DNA of 64,000 nucleotides from Dyella terrae (GCF_022394535.1 NZ_CP089414.1:4836001-4900000); one strand, 5' to 3'; counted from the first letter of the stretch, positions 1-19,604 are shown. Program-made: numbers and translations. The notes: a model not told the origin generated them from the letters alone.

Positions 1-107
1 CCGGCATTATCATTGTCGTGGTCATTGTGCTTTCGCTGCTGCTGGGCCTGATTGATCTGATCCTGAAGTCGGTCGTGCTCGACTGGCTGCTCAAGCTCGG
101 TACATGA
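1..107 (+). CDS. secE: SecE, preprotein translocase subunit (3' end only)
   Basis: The window opens inside this gene. The frame starting at base 3 encodes 34 residues ending in TGA: a hydrophobic run (IIIVVVIVLSLLLGLIDLIL) followed by a short basic/aromatic tail, which is how SecE ends. SecE is the small membrane subunit that clamps SecY in the SecYEG channel. The identity rests mainly on position: secE directly precedes nusG in most bacteria, and here the gap is only 9 bp, so the two are probably cotranscribed. The 5' part lies outside the window. Confidence 0.85.
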   Translation, partial: GIIIVVVIVLSLLLGLIDLILKSVVLDWLLKLGT

Positions 108-116
108 GGTGATGGC

Positions 117-677
117 ATGAGCAAGCGTTGGTATGTGGTGCACGCCTATTCGGGCTTCGAAAACCAGGTAAAGCGGTCGCTTGATGAGCGAATCCGTCGC
201 GCTGGTATGGAGGAGAGGTTCGGCGAAGTGTTGGTTCCGACCGAAGAGGTCATCGAGATGCGTAGCGGCCAGAAGCGCCGCAGCGAGCGCAAGTTCTTTC
301 CTGGTTACGTTCTCGTGCAGATCGAGACGGATACCGAGGGTAAGGCGCCGCGCATCGACGACGAGTGCTGGCACTTGGTCAAGGAAACCCCGAAAGTCAT
401 GGGTTTCATTGGTGGCACGGCGGACCGACCGCTCCCGATCCGTGACTCTGAGGCCGATGCCATTCTGAGTCGCGTTCGTGAGGGTGTCGAGAAGCCTAAG
501 CCCAAGGTCCTGTTTGAGCCTGGCGAAATGGTTCGCGTCACCGATGGTCCGTTCAATGACTTCAACGGCGTGGTCGAAGAGGTCAACTACGAGAAGAGCC
601 GGCTACGCGTCGCGGTGCTCATTTTCGGTCGATCGACCCCGGTTGAGCTGGAATTCGGTCAGGTCGAGAAAGCCTGA
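117..677 (+). CDS. nusG: NusG, transcription antitermination/elongation factor
   Basis: 186 residues, close to the 181 of E. coli NusG. NusG binds the clamp helices of RNA polymerase, raises processivity, and links transcription to Rho and to ribosomal S10. The N-terminal NGN domain (about residues 3-125) starts [14 protein letters not shown], the usual family opening. The C-terminal KOW domain contains [13 protein letters not shown], the typical KOW core. The ATG is preceded by GAGGTGATGGC, which gives a Shine-Dalgarno at suitable spacing. The gene follows secE by 9 bp and is separated from rplK by a 194-bp gap with its own promoter. Confidence 0.98.
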   Translation: MSKRWYVVHAYSGFENQVKRSLDERIRRAGMEERFGEVLVPTEEVIEMRSGQKRRSERKFFPGYVLVQIETDTEGKAPRIDDECWHLVKETPKVMGFIGGTADRPLPIRDSEADAILSRVREGVEKPKPKVLFEPGEMVRVTDGPFNDFNGVVEEVNYEKSRLRVAVLIFGRSTPVELEFGQVEKA

Positions 678-708
678 CTTGGCTCTATGGCTGGCCTCGG
701 CATGGGGC

Positions 709-737
709 TTGCTTAAAACTTGATCAATCTCTATACT
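709..737 (+). promoter_or_regulatory. Sigma70 promoter for rplK (L11 operon)
   Basis: TTGCTT at 709-714 and TATACT at 732-737 are separated by exactly 17 bp. Four of six and five of six bases match the sigma70 consensus. Transcription should start near 744, leaving a leader of about 130 nt before the rplK ATG. This separates the L11 operon from secE-nusG, as in E. coli. Confidence 0.75.
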
Positions 738-871
738 GCGCGGTTCACGCTGGGGTGTTTTGCCCGGCGTGCCCGTGTTTCTGGGGTTCGCGGGACGGCG
801 AGCCTTCCTCTCTCAGGGAATGACAACGTTTCGAGGAGCCGCAAGGCGCTTGAACTCGCGAGGAAAATGCA

Positions 872-1300
872 ATGGCAAAGAAAGTAACTGGTTATATCAA
901 GCTGCAGGTCAAGGCCGGTCAGGCCAATCCGTCGCCGCCGGTGGGTCCGGCCCTCGGTCAGCGCGGCCTGAACATCATGGAGTTCTGCAAGGCGTTCAAT
1001 GCCGCTACGCAGAAGCTGGAGCCAGGTCTCCCGATCCCCGTGATCATCACGGCCTATTCGGACCGTAGCTTCACCTTTATCACCAAGACCCCGCCGGCGT
1101 CGATCCTGATCAAGAAGGCCACGGGCATCGCCAAGGGCTCGTCCAAGCCGAACACCGACAAGGTCGGCAAGATCACCCGCAAGCAGCTGGAAGACGTTGC
1201 AAAGCAGAAGGAGCCGGATCTCACGGCTGCTGATCTGGACGCTGCAGTGCGCACCATCGCTGGTAGCGCGCGCAGCATGGGCTTTGTGGTGGAGGGCTAA
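872..1300 (+). CDS. rplK: 50S ribosomal protein L11
   Basis: 142 residues, the same length as E. coli L11. It binds 23S rRNA helices 43/44 in the GTPase-associated centre and is needed for stringent-response signalling through RelA. The N-terminal domain shows the proline-rich [16 protein letters not shown] motif. The C-terminal rRNA-binding domain contains [18 protein letters not shown]. The ATG follows a GAGGAAAA ribosome-binding site. It is 3 bp upstream of rplA, its usual operon partner. Confidence 0.99.
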   Translation: MAKKVTGYIKLQVKAGQANPSPPVGPALGQRGLNIMEFCKAFNAATQKLEPGLPIPVIITAYSDRSFTFITKTPPASILIKKATGIAKGSSKPNTDKVGKITRKQLEDVAKQKEPDLTAADLDAAVRTIAGSARSMGFVVEG

Positions 1301-1303
1301 GAC

Positions 1304-2011
1304 ATGGCAAAGATCACGAAGCGTTTGAAGGCGGCCCAGGCCGCAGTGCAGCCGGGCAAGCTCTATGGCCTGGAAGAAGCCCTGACCATCGTCAAGAACA
1401 ACGCCAAGGCGAAGTTCGCTGAGTCCGTGGACGTCGCCGTCCGCCTCGGCATTGACGCCAAGAAGTCCGACCAGGGTGTGCGTGGTTCGTCGCTGCTGCC
1501 GCACGGCACCGGTAAGACCGTCAAGGTCGCCGTGTTCGTGCCGGCGGGCGAGAAGGCCGAGGCCGCCAAGGCTGCCGGTGCTGATGCTGTCGGTATGGAC
1601 GACCTGGCTGAGCGCATGCAGGCTGGTGATCTCGACTTCGGTCGCGTGATCGCTACGCCGGACGCGATGCGTGTGGTCGGTAAGCTTGGTCAGCTGCTCG
1701 GCCCCCGTGGCCTGATGCCGAACCCGAAGGACGGCTCGGTCACGGCCGACGTCGCCACGGCTGTCAAGAATGCCAAGGCCGGCCAGGTGAAGTTCCGCAA
1801 CGACAAGGCGGGCATCATCCACGCCACCATCGGCAAGGCTAGCTTCGACGCTGCCCAGCTCGCGGACAACCTGAACGCTCTGGTCAACGACTTGCTGAAG
1901 GCCAAGCCGTCGACCGCCAAGGGTCAGTATCTGCAGAAGGTCGCTCTGTCGTCCACCATGGGCGTGGGCGTGCCGGTCGAAGTGTCGACTCTGTCGGTGT
2001 CGACCAAGTAA
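1304..2011 (+). CDS. rplA: 50S ribosomal protein L1
   Basis: 235 residues, matching E. coli L1 (234). It forms the mobile L1 stalk that guides exit of deacylated tRNA, and in E. coli it represses translation of its own L11 operon. Family hallmarks are visible: [16 protein letters not shown] near residue 50 and [17 protein letters not shown] near residue 125. It begins 3 bp after rplK, consistent with translational coupling. A hairpin followed by five T lies 12 bp after the stop. Confidence 0.99.
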   Translation: MAKITKRLKAAQAAVQPGKLYGLEEALTIVKNNAKAKFAESVDVAVRLGIDAKKSDQGVRGSSLLPHGTGKTVKVAVFVPAGEKAEAAKAAGADAVGMDDLAERMQAGDLDFGRVIATPDAMRVVGKLGQLLGPRGLMPNPKDGSVTADVATAVKNAKAGQVKFRNDKAGIIHATIGKASFDAAQLADNLNALVNDLLKAKPSTAKGQYLQKVALSSTMGVGVPVEVSTLSVSTK

Positions 2012-2022
2012 CAAGTTCAAGT

Positions 2023-2056
2023 CCCGCACTGGCATGACTAGTGCGGGCACGTTTTT
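2023..2056 (+). terminator. Hairpin with T-run after rplA (terminator or attenuator)
   Basis: CCCGCACT (2023-2030) pairs perfectly with AGTGCGGG (2040-2047) around a 9-nt loop. Five T follow at 2052-2056, after a CACG spacer. The spacer makes it a less than ideal intrinsic terminator. It would partly separate rplKA from rplJL, as the attenuation region of the E. coli L11-L10 gap does. Confidence 0.5.
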
Positions 2057-2116
2057 GAAGGCAGCCGCGGCCTAGTGCCAAGGCCGCCGTCAAAGACCGC
2101 AGGCGCGATCAACGCG

Positions 2117-2289
2117 CCACGACGACGAGCAGGGAGCTCGTGTTGGCAAGGAATCGCCGTCGTGGCAAGCGGGTTCGCTTAATCGGATTCCTCGCGGATC
2201 TGGCCTGCGTAGATGGTGTCGCCCCTTCTGGAATCCTAATGTTTTAGGAGTGTGTTCTGGAAAGGCCACCACCCGGGATCTCTGATCCC
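2117..2289 (+). promoter_or_regulatory. Structured rplJ leader (candidate L10-L7/L12 autoregulatory RNA)
   Basis: The 352-bp rplA-rplJ gap is rich in inverted repeats. CCACGACG (2117-2124) pairs with CGTCGTGG (2158-2165). Stacked inside is ACGAGC/GCTCGT (2125-2130 with 2136-2141, loop AGGGA), leaving a one-sided internal loop of about 16 nt. Two further hairpins are TCCTAA-TGTT-TTAGGA (2234-2249) and GGGATC-TCT-GATCCC (2275-2289). In gammaproteobacteria the L10-(L7/L12)4 complex binds a bent stem in this leader to repress translation. The position fits, but I could not match the conserved L10-leader consensus base by base. No clear promoter was seen in the gap. Confidence 0.55.
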
Positions 2290-2363
2290 CGACGTCACGG
2301 ACGGTGTCGCTCAGGACCGCAAGCGGCAGGAGCCGTAAGCGGAATTCATAAGAGGAGTGAAAA

Positions 2364-2897
2364 ATGGCTCTGAATCTCTCTCAGAAGCAAGAAGTAGTCG
2401 CCGAACTGGCAGAAGTTGCCGCGAAGGCTCACTCCTTGGTCGCTGCCGAGTATGCGGGCACCACGGTCGAACAGATGACCGCGATGCGCAAGAAGGCTCG
2501 CGAATCCGGCGTGTTCTTGAAGGTTGTCAAGAACACGCTTGCATCGCGCGCTGTGGTAGGTACCGAGTTTGAGGTCGTCAAGGACGCCCTGACCGGTCCG
2601 CTGCTGTACGCATTCTCGACCGAGGAGCCCGGCGCTGCCGGTCGCCTGATCAAGGAATTCGCCAAGACCAACGACAAGCTGAAGGCGCGCGTCGTCTCGG
2701 TGGAAGGCAAGCTGCTTCCGGCCGAGCACGTCGAAGTGCTGGCGTCGCTGCCGACTCGCGAACAGGCACTGGCCATGCTGGCCCGTGTGCTGGCTGAGCC
2801 CGCTTCGATGTTCGCCCGCGTGGTCAAGGCTGTGGCCGACAAGCAGGGTGGTGGCGAAGTTGCCGCCGAGGCCCCGGCTGAAGCCGAGCCCGCCTAA
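2364..2897 (+). CDS. rplJ: 50S ribosomal protein L10
   Basis: 177 residues (E. coli 165). L10 anchors the L7/L12 dimers to the stalk base of the 50S subunit and, in E. coli, feeds back on its own mRNA. The N-terminal rRNA-binding domain starts [19 protein letters not shown] and includes [20 protein letters not shown], the family core. The C-terminal helix that carries L7/L12 dimers is followed by an acidic, alanine-rich tail ([13 protein letters not shown]). A clear AGAGGAG ribosome-binding site precedes the ATG. Confidence 0.98.
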   Translation: MALNLSQKQEVVAELAEVAAKAHSLVAAEYAGTTVEQMTAMRKKARESGVFLKVVKNTLASRAVVGTEFEVVKDALTGPLLYAFSTEEPGAAGRLIKEFAKTNDKLKARVVSVEGKLLPAEHVEVLASLPTREQALAMLARVLAEPASMFARVVKAVADKQGGGEVAAEAPAEAEPA

Positions 2898-2943
2898 GTT
2901 CGTTGACTATTCAATTCGAATCAATTTCCAGAGGTAAATGCAA

Positions 2944-3315
2944 ATGTCCCTGACCAACGAACAGATCGTTGAAGCCGTCGCCGCCAAGTCGCTGATGGAA
3001 GTGATGGACCTGGTGAAGGCCATCGAAGAAAAGTTTGGCGTCACCGCCGCCGCCCCCGTGATGATGGCCGCTGGTCCGGCCGCTGCTGGCCCGGCTGTTG
3101 AAGAACAGACCGAGTTTGACGTCATCCTCAAGAGCGCAGGCGACAAGAAGGTCGACGTGATCAAGGCCGTCCGCGCCATCACGGGCCTGGGCCTGAAGGA
3201 AGCGAAGGACCTGACCGAAGCCGGTGGCGTCGTGAAGGAAGCCGCTTCGAAGGACGACGCTGCGAAGTTCAAGAAGGACCTCGAAGCTGCCGGCGCCACG
3301 GTCGAACTGAAGTAA
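2944..3315 (+). CDS. rplL: 50S ribosomal protein L7/L12
   Basis: 123 residues from ATG 2944 ([20 protein letters not shown]). An upstream in-frame ATG at 2938 is rejected because the GAGG at 2931-2934 would be only 3 nt away; it is 9 nt from 2944, and the family starts MSLTNE. The protein has an N-terminal dimerisation helix, an Ala/Pro hinge (about residues 35-55) and a C-terminal factor-binding domain with [20 protein letters not shown]. It recruits EF-G, EF-Tu and IF2. rplL is 46 bp after rplJ. Confidence 0.98.
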   Translation: MSLTNEQIVEAVAAKSLMEVMDLVKAIEEKFGVTAAAPVMMAAGPAAAGPAVEEQTEFDVILKSAGDKKVDVIKAVRAITGLGLKEAKDLTEAGGVVKEAASKDDAAKFKKDLEAAGATVELK

Positions 3316-3357
3316 TTGGCGCTCTTGCGCGCCGTCAGTTTGATCTAGCGTCAAGCC

Positions 3358-3385
3358 AAGCCTGGGGGCGTAAGCCCCTGGGCTT
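3358..3385 (+). other. 12-bp hairpin with GTAA loop in the rplL-rpoB gap
   Basis: Bases 3358-3369 pair with 3374-3385 over 12 bp, including two G.U pairs, closed by GTAA, a GNRA-type loop. No T-run follows, so it is not a classical terminator. In E. coli the rplL-rpoB gap holds a partial attenuator and an RNase III site, and this hairpin could serve either role. Confidence 0.6.
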
Positions 3386-3400
3386 TGCCTGTTGTCGGCA

Positions 3401-3496
3401 GGGAATGGGGAATAGGGAATTAGGGAGCAGCCCTTGAAGGTGGGTAGCTTTCGATTCTCTATTCCCGATTCTCTAATTTCCGACTCCCGATTCATC
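3401..3496 (+). repeat. GGGAAT/ATTCCC-type repeats before rpoB
   Basis: A purine-rich stretch of repeated GGGAAT units (3401-3426) is followed by a pyrimidine-rich stretch of ATTCCC/CGATTC units (3451-3496). GGGAATAG (3408-3415) is the exact complement of CTATTCCC (3459-3466). The 19-mer at 3452-3470 recurs with two differences at 7732-7750, just before rpoC. The repeats lie in the leader between the hairpin at 3358 and the rpoB start. Confidence 0.7.
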
Positions 3497-3523
3497 GAAT
3501 ACACAACCGAGGCGGTACCCACC

Positions 3524-7681
<4,158 letters not shown>

Positions 7682-7690
7682 GTTGAGGAC

Positions 7691-7750
7691 GAGACGAGGA
7701 ATGAAGCTTCATTCCTCGGTCTCCCGATTGCCGATTCTCCATTCCCTATT
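7691..7750 (+). repeat. Palindrome plus CGATTCTC repeat in the rpoB-rpoC gap
   Basis: Bases 7695-7718 form a perfect 24-nt palindrome centred on AAGCTT, extended by GAGA/TCTC with one bulged G to 7691-7723. Directly after it, 7732-7750 repeats the 19-mer found before rpoB (3452-3470) with two changes. The palindrome as RNA would make a hairpin of 10 or more bp in the 89-nt gap. No T-run follows, so RNA processing or stability is more likely than termination. Confidence 0.7.
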
Positions 7751-7770
7751 TCCGATCTTCGGAGACATCC

Positions 7771-11985
<4,215 letters not shown>

Positions 11986-12020
11986 GCCCCTCACGGGCTC
12001 TACTCGCTGACATACGAAAA

Positions 12021-12041
12021 GAGGCGCAAGGAGTGCGCCTC
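12021..12041 (+). terminator. Hairpin after rpoC
   Basis: GAGGCGCA (12021-12028) pairs perfectly with TGCGCCTC (12034-12041) around AGGAG. It lies 35 bp after the rpoC stop and upstream of the rpsL promoter. Only GTGTTC follows, so as an intrinsic terminator it is weak; it may stabilise the rpoC mRNA end. Confidence 0.45.
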
Positions 12042-12072
12042 GTGTTCGGGCCAGGGCCGGCAGGGCGTCAGC

Positions 12073-12101
12073 TTGTCTGTGACAGGCTGCCCATGTTAAA
12101 T
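12073..12101 (+). promoter_or_regulatory. Sigma70 promoter for rpsL (str operon)
   Basis: TTGTCT (12073-12078) and TTAAAT (12096-12101) are separated by 17 bp. Transcription would begin near 12108, giving a leader of about 56 nt that opens almost at once into a strong hairpin (12113-12138). Confidence 0.6.
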
Positions 12102-12112
12102 TCCCGCTTCTT

Positions 12113-12147
12113 GGCAGACCGAGCCGGTTCGGTCTGCCTTTATGTTT
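12113..12147 (+). terminator. Hairpin with T-rich tail in the rpsL leader
   Basis: GGCAGACCGA (12113-12122) pairs perfectly with TCGGTCTGCC (12129-12138) around GCCGGT, followed by TTTATGTTT. It could terminate readthrough from rpoC. Because it lies downstream of the candidate rpsL promoter, it would also sit at the 5' end of the str mRNA as an attenuator or 5' stabiliser. Confidence 0.55.
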
Positions 12148-12163
12148 CTCAGGAACAGCTTCA

Positions 12164-12538
12164 ATGACGACAGTCAATCAGTTGGTTCGCAAATCCCGTA
12201 GCCCGAAGACCTACAAGAGTGCTTCGCCGGCTTTGCAGAACAGCCCGCAGCGTCGCGGCGTGTGCACGCGCGTCTACACCACCACCCCGAAGAAGCCGAA
12301 CTCGGCGCTGCGTAAGGTTGCCAAGGTGCGCCTGACGAACGGCTACGAAGTCATCAGCTACATCGGTGGCGAAGGTCACAACCTGCAGGAGCACTCCGTG
12401 GTCCTGATCCGCGGCGGTCGCGTCAAGGATCTGCCGGGTGTGCGTTACCACACGGTGCGCGGCAGTCTCGACTGCGCCGGCGTCACCAAGCGCCGTCAGT
12501 CGCGCTCCAAGTACGGCGCCAAGCGCCCGAAGTCCTGA
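12164..12538 (+). CDS. rpsL: 30S ribosomal protein S12
   Basis: 124 residues (E. coli 124). S12 sits at the decoding centre and controls fidelity. The two streptomycin-related loops are intact: [13 protein letters not shown] near residue 40 and [17 protein letters not shown] near residue 85 keep the lysines found in sensitive E. coli. It heads rpsL-rpsG-fusA-tuf. The gap to rpsG is only 16 bp, so the S7-binding regulatory hairpin of the E. coli rpsL-rpsG gap has no room here. Confidence 0.99.
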   Translation: MTTVNQLVRKSRSPKTYKSASPALQNSPQRRGVCTRVYTTTPKKPNSALRKVAKVRLTNGYEVISYIGGEGHNLQEHSVVLIRGGRVKDLPGVRYHTVRGSLDCAGVTKRRQSRSKYGAKRPKS

Positions 12539-12554
12539 TCTTTAGGAATTAACT

Positions 12555-13022
12555 ATGTCGCGTAAAGGTTCACATCCCGCCCGTCTGATCCTGCCGGATC
12601 CCAAGCACGGTAGCCAGCTGATCGCTCGCTTCATCAACATGGTGATGAAGAGCGGCAAGAAGTCGGTTGCAGAAAGCATCGTCTATGGCGCGCTTGCCCA
12701 CCTCGGCGAAAAGAACGCTGAGCCGGTGCAGCTCGTCGAGAAGGCACTGAACAACATCGCTCCGGCGGTCGAGGTGAAGTCGCGTCGTGTCGGCGGCGCT
12801 ACCTATCAGGTGCCTGTCGAAGTGCGTCCGGGTCGCCGTATGGCGCTCGCCATGCGCTGGGCCATCGATTCCGCCCGCAAGCGCGGCGAGACCTCGATGC
12901 CGCGCAAGCTGGCCGCCGAGTTGCTCGAAGCTTCCGAGAATCGCGGTGGCGCGATCAAGAAGCGCGAAGAGACGCACCGCATGGCAGAGGCCAACAAGGC
13001 CTTCTCGCATTACCGCTGGTAA
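12555..13022 (+). CDS. rpsG: 30S ribosomal protein S7
   Basis: 155 residues, the usual bacterial length. S7 starts assembly of the 30S head and contacts the E-site tRNA. It opens [20 protein letters not shown] and carries the beta-ribbon [20 protein letters not shown] and the conserved [16 protein letters not shown]. The ATG follows AGGAATTAACT. In E. coli S7 represses this operon; the short upstream gap here argues for a different operator position, if any. Confidence 0.98.
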   Translation: MSRKGSHPARLILPDPKHGSQLIARFINMVMKSGKKSVAESIVYGALAHLGEKNAEPVQLVEKALNNIAPAVEVKSRRVGGATYQVPVEVRPGRRMALAMRWAIDSARKRGETSMPRKLAAELLEASENRGGAIKKREETHRMAEANKAFSHYRW

Positions 13023-13055
13023 GCAGTACAGCTAGAACTTTCAGAGGTTAAGACC

Positions 13056-15173
<2,118 letters not shown>

Positions 15174-15220
15174 TAGGGCCTTCTTCCTCCAACTACCGTT
15201 CTTTTTTAGAGGTTTAAGTC

Positions 15221-16411
<1,191 letters not shown>

Positions 16412-16446
16412 GACTCTCGGATTGCCCCCCCTCGGGTGGTAACCTA

Positions 16447-16477
16447 GAAAAAACCGGCCTTATGGCCGGTTTTTTTA
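16447..16477 (+). terminator. Intrinsic terminator after tuf
   Basis: ACCGGCC (16453-16459) pairs with GGCCGGT (16464-16470) around TTAT, extended by A/T pairs, and is followed by seven T. This is the clearest terminator of the first half and ends the str operon. The A-run on the 5' side means it could act in both directions. Confidence 0.92.
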
Positions 16478-16651
16478 TGGTGTTCAGCAAAAAGAAGTAT
16501 TTAGGGCTTTTCTTTGGCTAAATTTAACGCTATAGTCGCGGTCTTGCCTGTCATCCGATCTTTGATTTGGGTGGCCTTACAGCGAAATGAGGCACAGGAA
16601 GTGCTTCGAGTTCGCTGGCCTGGATGGCCACTACGCAGGAAAGGGCTTAGA

Positions 16652-16674
16652 CAACGAAGCGTGACGCTTTGTTG
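16652..16674 (+). promoter_or_regulatory. Inverted repeat overlapping the S10 promoter -35
   Basis: CAACGAAGCG (16652-16661) pairs with CGCTTTGTTG (16665-16674) around TGA, with one G.T in ten. Its last three bases are the first three of the TTGACC -35 box. It may be a protein-binding operator, or a hairpin ending an upstream RNA. Confidence 0.5.
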
Positions 16675-16701
16675 ACCTAGCCATTTCGCGCGTTTTATAC
16701 T
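16672..16701 (+). promoter_or_regulatory. Sigma70 promoter for the S10 operon
   Basis: TTGACC (16672-16677) and TATACT (16696-16701) are 18 bp apart; both hexamers are one base from consensus. The start should be near 16708, producing a leader of about 167 nt ahead of rpsJ. Confidence 0.8.
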
Positions 16702-16708
16702 TTTCTGT

Positions 16709-16835
16709 CTGGGTGGGCCCGTTTTGGGCCTGCCCAGTCTTTTAAGGTCGATTTCGCGGCATTGAAGTCGCTTGCCGTATCGACTGGCAGTAACTAGCGA
16801 CAACGGGTTGTGCGGATGGGCGAGAAGCTCATCCG
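16709..16835 (+). promoter_or_regulatory. S10 operon leader with three hairpins (candidate L4 control region)
   Basis: Three stems can be drawn. First, a 12-bp stem (16709-16720 with 16726-16737, loop GTTTT, tail TCTTTT) lies at the very start of the mRNA. Second, GTCGAT/ATCGAC (16747-16784) encloses CGGCA/TGCCG. Third, a 9-bp stem (16813-16821 with 16827-16835, loop GAGAA) is followed by a T-rich TTTGTTCTTTCG. In E. coli L4 binds such a leader to cause attenuation and repress translation. That the same control works here is inference from position and structure. The rest of the 463-bp tuf-rpsJ gap (16478-16650) shows nothing I can assign. Confidence 0.5.
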
Positions 16836-16874
16836 ATTCACAGAATTTGTTCTTTCGAAAACAGGACACGGTTT

Positions 16875-17186
16875 ATGGCGAACCAAAAAATTCGCATTCG
16901 GCTCAAGGCGTACGATCACCGTCTGATCGACCGCTCGGCCAGCGAAATCGTCGAGACGGCCAAGCGCACTGGCGCAACGGTGCTCGGCCCGATTCCGCTC
17001 CCGACCAAGATTGAGCGTTATACCATTCTGGTGTCGCCGCACGTCGACAAGGATGCCCGCGACCAGTACGAGACCCGTACTCACAAGCGTGTGCTTGACA
17101 TCGTCGACCCCAACGACAAAACCGTGGACGCGCTCATGAAGCTGGACCTCGCCGCTGGCGTGGACGTTCAGATCAAGCTTGGTTGA
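16875..17186 (+). CDS. rpsJ: 30S ribosomal protein S10
   Basis: 103 residues, the same as E. coli S10/NusE. It helps assemble the 30S head and also binds NusG and NusB in antitermination. It starts [20 protein letters not shown], with the conserved loop [19 protein letters not shown] near residue 40. It is the first gene of the S10 operon; a GGACACGG site precedes the ATG. Confidence 0.99.
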   Translation: MANQKIRIRLKAYDHRLIDRSASEIVETAKRTGATVLGPIPLPTKIERYTILVSPHVDKDARDQYETRTHKRVLDIVDPNDKTVDALMKLDLAAGVDVQIKLG

Positions 17187-17206
17187 GCGAGAGACAGGAT
17201 ACGAAG

Positions 17207-17848
17207 ATGAGTATCGGACTAGTTGGCCGCAAATGCGGCATGAGCCGACTCTTCACTGAAGATGGCCGTTCGATTCCGGTGACCCTCATTGAGGCCACCC
17301 CGAATCGCGTCACGCAGCTGAAGACGGAAGAAAACGATGGTTACAGCGCTGTGCAGGTCGCAGCCGGCGTCAAGCGCGCCAGCCTGCTGACGCAGCCGCT
17401 GAAGGGCCATTACGCGAAGGCGAAGGTTGAGCCGGGTCGTGGTCTTTGGGAGTTCCGCGTATCTGCCGACGATCTCGGCAAGTACAGCGTGGGCGCCGAG
17501 ATCAAGGCCGATGACGTGTTCCAGGCGGGTCAGATCGTTGACGTCGCTGGCGTGTCGAAGGGCAAGGGCTTCCAGGGCACCATCAAGCGTTGGAACTTCA
17601 CCATGGGTGACGCGACCCACGGTAACTCGCTGTCGCATCGTGCGCCGGGTTCTATCGGTCAGCGTCAGACCCCGGGTCGCGTGTTCCCGGGCAAGAAGAT
17701 GTCGGGCCACATGGGTGCGGTGAACCGCACGCAGCAGGGTCTCGAAGTGGTCAAGGTCGACGCCGAGCGTCATCTGATTGCGGTGAAGGGCGCGGTGCCG
17801 GGTGCTACCGGCGGCGACGTCATCATCCGTCCGACGACCAAGGGCTGA
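17207..17848 (+). CDS. rplC: 50S ribosomal protein L3
   Basis: 213 residues from ATG 17207 ([16 protein letters not shown]), 20 bp after rpsJ and behind ACAGGA; a longer TTG reading from 17183 would overlap rpsJ and is rejected. L3 is an early 50S assembly protein whose long loop reaches the peptidyl transferase centre. The loop is visible as [20 protein letters not shown] near residue 140, including the glutamine methylated in E. coli. Confidence 0.98.
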   Translation: MSIGLVGRKCGMSRLFTEDGRSIPVTLIEATPNRVTQLKTEENDGYSAVQVAAGVKRASLLTQPLKGHYAKAKVEPGRGLWEFRVSADDLGKYSVGAEIKADDVFQAGQIVDVAGVSKGKGFQGTIKRWNFTMGDATHGNSLSHRAPGSIGQRQTPGRVFPGKKMSGHMGAVNRTQQGLEVVKVDAERHLIAVKGAVPGATGGDVIIRPTTKG

Positions 17849-17859
17849 GGAGAGACGCC

Positions 17860-18462
17860 ATGGAACTCAATGTTATTGGCGCCAAGCCGCTCAACGTGTC
17901 GGACGAAGTGTTCGGCGGTGAGCTTAAGCAGGCCCTGATCCACCAGGTGGTCGTTGCCTATCAGGCAGGCGGTCGCGCTGGCACGCAGTCGCAGCTTTCG
18001 CGCGGCGAAATGTCCGGCACCACCAAGAAGTTCAAGAAGCAGAAGGGCGGCGGCGCCCGTCACGGTGACTACCGTGCACCGATCTTTGTCGGTGGTGGCC
18101 GCACGTTCGCTGCCAAGCCGCGCAGCTACGAGCAGAAGGTCAACCGCAAGTCGTATCGCGTTGCCATCCGTTCGATCCTGGCCGAGCTGGTTCGTCAAGA
18201 CCGTCTGAAGGTGGTCGAGAGCTTCGGCATCGAATCGCCCAAGACTAAGGCGATGGTTGCCAAGCTGGCTGAACTGCAGGTCTCGGGTCGCGTGCTGCTG
18301 GTGTCGGAAGACGCCAACGAAGCTACCTTCCTGGCTGCGCGCAACATCCCGTACATCCACGTAGTGGACGTGTTGGCGCTGAATCCGGTCAGTCTGGTCG
18401 GTTCGGACCACATCGTCATGACCGTCGATGCGGTGAAGAAGATCGAGGAGTGGCTGGCATGA
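17860..18462 (+). CDS. rplD: 50S ribosomal protein L4
   Basis: 200 residues (E. coli 201). L4 lines the peptide exit tunnel with its extended loop and in E. coli represses the S10 operon. The loop is visible as [20 protein letters not shown] near residues 48-67. The C-terminal part includes [20 protein letters not shown]. Its stop overlaps the rplW start (ATGA), implying translational coupling. Confidence 0.98.
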   Translation: MELNVIGAKPLNVSDEVFGGELKQALIHQVVVAYQAGGRAGTQSQLSRGEMSGTTKKFKKQKGGGARHGDYRAPIFVGGGRTFAAKPRSYEQKVNRKSYRVAIRSILAELVRQDRLKVVESFGIESPKTKAMVAKLAELQVSGRVLLVSEDANEATFLAARNIPYIHVVDVLALNPVSLVGSDHIVMTVDAVKKIEEWLA

Positions 18463-18752
18463 GCAACGAACGCATTCTGAATACGCTGCGTGCGCCGCAC
18501 ATCTCGGAAAAGGCCGCGCGTCTCGCCGAGAAGAACCAGTACGTATTCGTGGTTGCTCCCGAAGCAACCAAGGCCGATGTCCGCGCAGCGGTGGAGCAGA
18601 TGTTCGACGTCAAGGTCGAGCAGGTGAACCTCGTCAATGCCAAGGGCAAGGTCAAGTCCTTCCGTTTCCGCACTGGCAATCGCCAGGGCAAGCGTAAGGC
18701 CTATGTCCGCCTCGCCGATGGCCAGACCATCGACGTGTCGGCCAAAGCCTGA
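18459..18752 (+). CDS. rplW: 50S ribosomal protein L23
   Basis: 97 residues from ATG 18459 ([19 protein letters not shown]), overlapping the rplD stop by 4 bp behind GAGGAG. L23 sits at the tunnel exit and docks trigger factor and SRP. The central loop is [20 protein letters not shown], and the length matches E. coli (100). Confidence 0.97.
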   Translation: MSNERILNTLRAPHISEKAARLAEKNQYVFVVAPEATKADVRAAVEQMFDVKVEQVNLVNAKGKVKSFRFRTGNRQGKRKAYVRLADGQTIDVSAKA

Positions 18753-18770
18753 GCCAGGAGTTGAATTGAG

Positions 18771-19592
18771 ATGGCACTGATCACTCACAAGCCGACCTCC
18801 CCCGGTCGTCGCGACGCAGTCAGCGTTCGCACCGAGGGCCTTCACAAGGGCGCGCCGTACGCGGCGTTGACCGAAGCGAAGACCAAGAACGGCGGTCGCA
18901 ATAACTACGGTCGTATCACTGTTCGCCACCAGGGTGGTGGTCACAAGCAGCGTTATCGCATCATCGATTTCAAGCGCGACAAGGAAGGCATCGCTGCCAC
19001 GGTCGAGCGTATTGAATACGATCCGAACCGTACCGCGCATATCGCTTTGTTGTGCTATGCCGACGGCGAGCGTCGTTACATCATTGCTCCGAAGGGCGTG
19101 CAGGCGGGCGACCGTCTCGTGTCGGGTAGCGATGCACCGATCAAGGTTGGCAACAGCCTGCCGCTGCGCGCGATCCCGGTGGGCTCGACCATTCACTGCA
19201 TCGAGATGCGTCCGGGCAAGGGTGCGCAGATCGCGCGCTCGGCCGGTGCTTCGGTCCAGCTGGTGGCTCGTGAATCCGGTTACGCCACGCTGCGTCTTCG
19301 CTCCGGCGAAATGCGCCGCGTGCCGGTCGATTGCCGCGCCACCATCGGTGAAGTGGGCAATGGCGAGCACAGCCTGAAGAAGCTCGGCAAGGCCGGCGCG
19401 AAGCGCTGGTTGGGTATTCGTCCCACCGTTCGCGGTGTGGTGATGAACCCGGTCGACCATCCGCACGGCGGTGGTGAGGGCAAGACCTCTGGCGGTCGTC
19501 ACCCGGTTTCTCCGTGGGGTACGCCGGCCAAGGGCTACAAGACGCGCTCGAACAAGCGCACCCAGCAGTTCATCGTGCGTCGTCGCAAGTAA
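18771..19592 (+). CDS. rplB: 50S ribosomal protein L2
   Basis: 273 residues, the same as E. coli. L2 is needed for subunit joining and peptidyl transfer. It starts [19 protein letters not shown]. The C-terminal loop [18 protein letters not shown] contains the conserved histidine near residue 229 that lies close to the catalytic centre. AGGAGTTGAATTGAG precedes the ATG. Confidence 0.99.
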   Translation: MALITHKPTSPGRRDAVSVRTEGLHKGAPYAALTEAKTKNGGRNNYGRITVRHQGGGHKQRYRIIDFKRDKEGIAATVERIEYDPNRTAHIALLCYADGERRYIIAPKGVQAGDRLVSGSDAPIKVGNSLPLRAIPVGSTIHCIEMRPGKGAQIARSAGASVQLVARESGYATLRLRSGEMRRVPVDCRATIGEVGNGEHSLKKLGKAGAKRWLGIRPTVRGVVMNPVDHPHGGGEGKTSGGRHPVSPWGTPAKGYKTRSNKRTQQFIVRRRK

Positions 19593-19604
19593 TAGGAAAC
19601 GATC

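Noticed and set aside
16531..16536. TATAGT as an additional promoter upstream of rpsJ
   Set aside because: The -35 (TTTTCT) is poor and there is no TGn extension; the promoter at 16672 is far better.
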